This document shows, in pieces, positions 5,623 to 6,266 of a DNA stretch of 6,266 bases. A program made the position numbers and the translations under genes. The notes under the pieces are model-generated. The model saw only the letters and a program-made list of their open reading frames with translations, had not been told where the DNA came from and ran no database searches. Each line of letters starts with the position of its first letter. Within the stretch, counting starts at the first letter, position 1. The stretch comes from a bacterium CG2_30_54_10 (GTDB lineage: Bacteria > Muiribacteriota > Ozemobacteria > Ozemobacterales > Ozemobacteraceae): contig MNYA01000421.1 in the NCBI GenBank assembly GCA_001872985.1, forward strand, positions 1 through 6,266, given 5' to 3'.

Positions 5623-6021
5623 ATGGCCGAGAAAACCGTTCCCGAAATCAAGGAAGAAAAGAATATCGTGAAAAGGGAGGTCACCCGTCACCCCGAATAC
5701 TTTGCAACTCCCCTCGTCGACATTTATGAAACGGAGAATACGTTGACCCTGCTCGCTGACTTGCCCGGAGTCGATAAAAACGGGCTCAGGATTTCCGTGG
5801 AGGATGGCCTTCTGACGATCGAAGGAAAGGTGACCGCCCACCCCCAGGAAAACATCCTGCTTCAGGAGTTCGAACCAATAAACTTCTTCAGACAATTCGA
5901 ACTTTCCGAATCCGTCACCCAAGAGAAAATCTCAGCCGAGCTTAAGTATGGAGTTCTGACCCTGCGGCTTCCCAAGGCGGAAGCGGCGAAGCCCCGACAA
6001 ATCGAGGTCACGGTTTCCTGA
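5623..6021 (+). CDS. Hsp20 family small heat-shock protein (second of pair)
   Basis: This 132-residue small heat-shock protein is clearly different in sequence from the first. ATG 5623 is chosen because GGAG at 5612-5615 lies seven bases upstream. ATG at 5617 would be only one base from that site. After a charged N-terminal arm (1-28), the alpha-crystallin domain runs about 29-120. It has LVDIYETENTLTLLADLPGV (31-50), DGLLTIEG (61-68) and the signature AELKYGVLTLRLPK (105-118). The end has an I-x-V motif (IEV at 127-129). Both proteins share LPKAEAAK near the C-terminus, which is common in the family. Tandem diverged Hsp20 genes often make hetero-oligomers or divide client range. Whether that holds here is inference. 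No T-rich terminator is visible after the stop. Confidence 0.92.
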   Translation: MAEKTVPEIKEEKNIVKREVTRHPEYFATPLVDIYETENTLTLLADLPGVDKNGLRISVEDGLLTIEGKVTAHPQENILLQEFEPINFFRQFELSESVTQEKISAELKYGVLTLRLPKAEAAKPRQIEVTVS

Positions 6022-6118
6022 ACCTGCTCTTCAGGGCCGCCTAAAAGTGTCCACTGCGTTACGGAAGGGCGAGACGTAAACCCCTGAACCCCTTGTGCAA
6101 TTTGCGCCTGGTTGACAC

Positions 6119-6157
6119 CGGCTTTCAGTCTTACGCAACTGCGAAGGCTGAGAGCCG
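6119..6157. other. Stem-loop in the non-coding region after the hsp20 genes
   Basis: CGGCTTTCAG (6119-6128) pairs with CTGAGAGCCG (6148-6157) over ten positions, including one G-U wobble. The loop of 19 bases contains a smaller CGC/GCG pairing (6134-6136 with 6141-6143). No T run follows, so it is a poor intrinsic terminator. The remainder of 6022-6266 shows no convincing gene on either strand. Confidence 0.35.
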
Positions 6158-6266
6158 ATGCCAGCTTCCAGGGTATTCCATTTAAGTCCAGGTTTGTCCC
6201 CATCTTGCCTTGGCGTTTCTGGCCCTGACTTGCCCGATTGGATGAGGCGGGGGCGGTTAATCCAGA

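Noticed and set aside
6040..6060. Possible insertion-sequence end (TAAAAGTGTCCACTG)
   Set aside because: The string vaguely recalls some transposon termini, but there is no partner inverted repeat, target duplication or transposase in the window.
5862..6203. 113-residue minus-strand open frame at the right end
   Set aside because: About half is antisense to the second hsp20 gene, and the rest crosses the stem-loop region with no ribosome site or family motif.

Overview
The window looks like a piece of a diderm (Gram-negative type) bacterial chromosome. All genes are on the + strand, with moderately GC-rich coding regions, AT-richer gaps and several GTG starts. No gene fixes the species. Secreted CARDB-type proteins, pilin-like Cys repeats and a tandem Hsp20 pair would fit several environmental lineages (candidate phylum Riflebacteria/Ozemobacteria or deltaproteobacterial-type groups), but this is a weak guess.

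Layout. Bases 1-192 hold a probable terminator of a gene lying off the left edge (75-95) and the leader of the first operon. Bases 193-2610 are a tight three-gene operon: an ECF-type sigma factor, a one-pass membrane anti-sigma factor with a zinc-binding N-terminus and a periplasmic FecR domain (4-nt stop/start overlap), and an unknown exported protein starting 1 nt after the anti-sigma stop. The export signal of that third protein is built from an in-frame Leu/Ser/Pro-coding tandem repeat. A weak terminator-like hairpin lies at 2675-2694. Bases 2789-4768 encode a 659-residue secreted protein with three N-terminal Cys repeats resembling the globular half of type IV pilins, followed by two CARDB-like beta domains. 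It ends in a strong intrinsic terminator (4791-4834). Bases 5100-6021 encode two different Hsp20 small heat-shock proteins in tandem. A perfect 10-bp inverted repeat with an 11-bp spacer (4978-5008) upstream of the pair is a candidate operator. Bases 6022-6266 contain no gene that I can see.

How the parts may work together. The first three genes look like a cell-surface signalling unit: sigma factor, membrane-held inhibitor with a periplasmic sensor domain, and a co-translated exported protein of unknown role. The anti-sigma factor and the separately transcribed 659-residue protein end in very similar ten-residue tails (V-x-x-V-[ED]-x-A-L-G-[DN]-stop). This may tie the secreted protein to the same pathway or to the same periplasmic handling machinery, but that link is inference. 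The Hsp20 pair appears to be a separate stress-chaperone operon.

The observations most worth following are the shared C-terminal tail, the repeat-built signal sequence (whose antisense strand reads as Asp/Ser/Asn repeats), the pilin-like triple repeat detached from any pilin N-terminus, and the palindrome upstream of the hsp20 genes.
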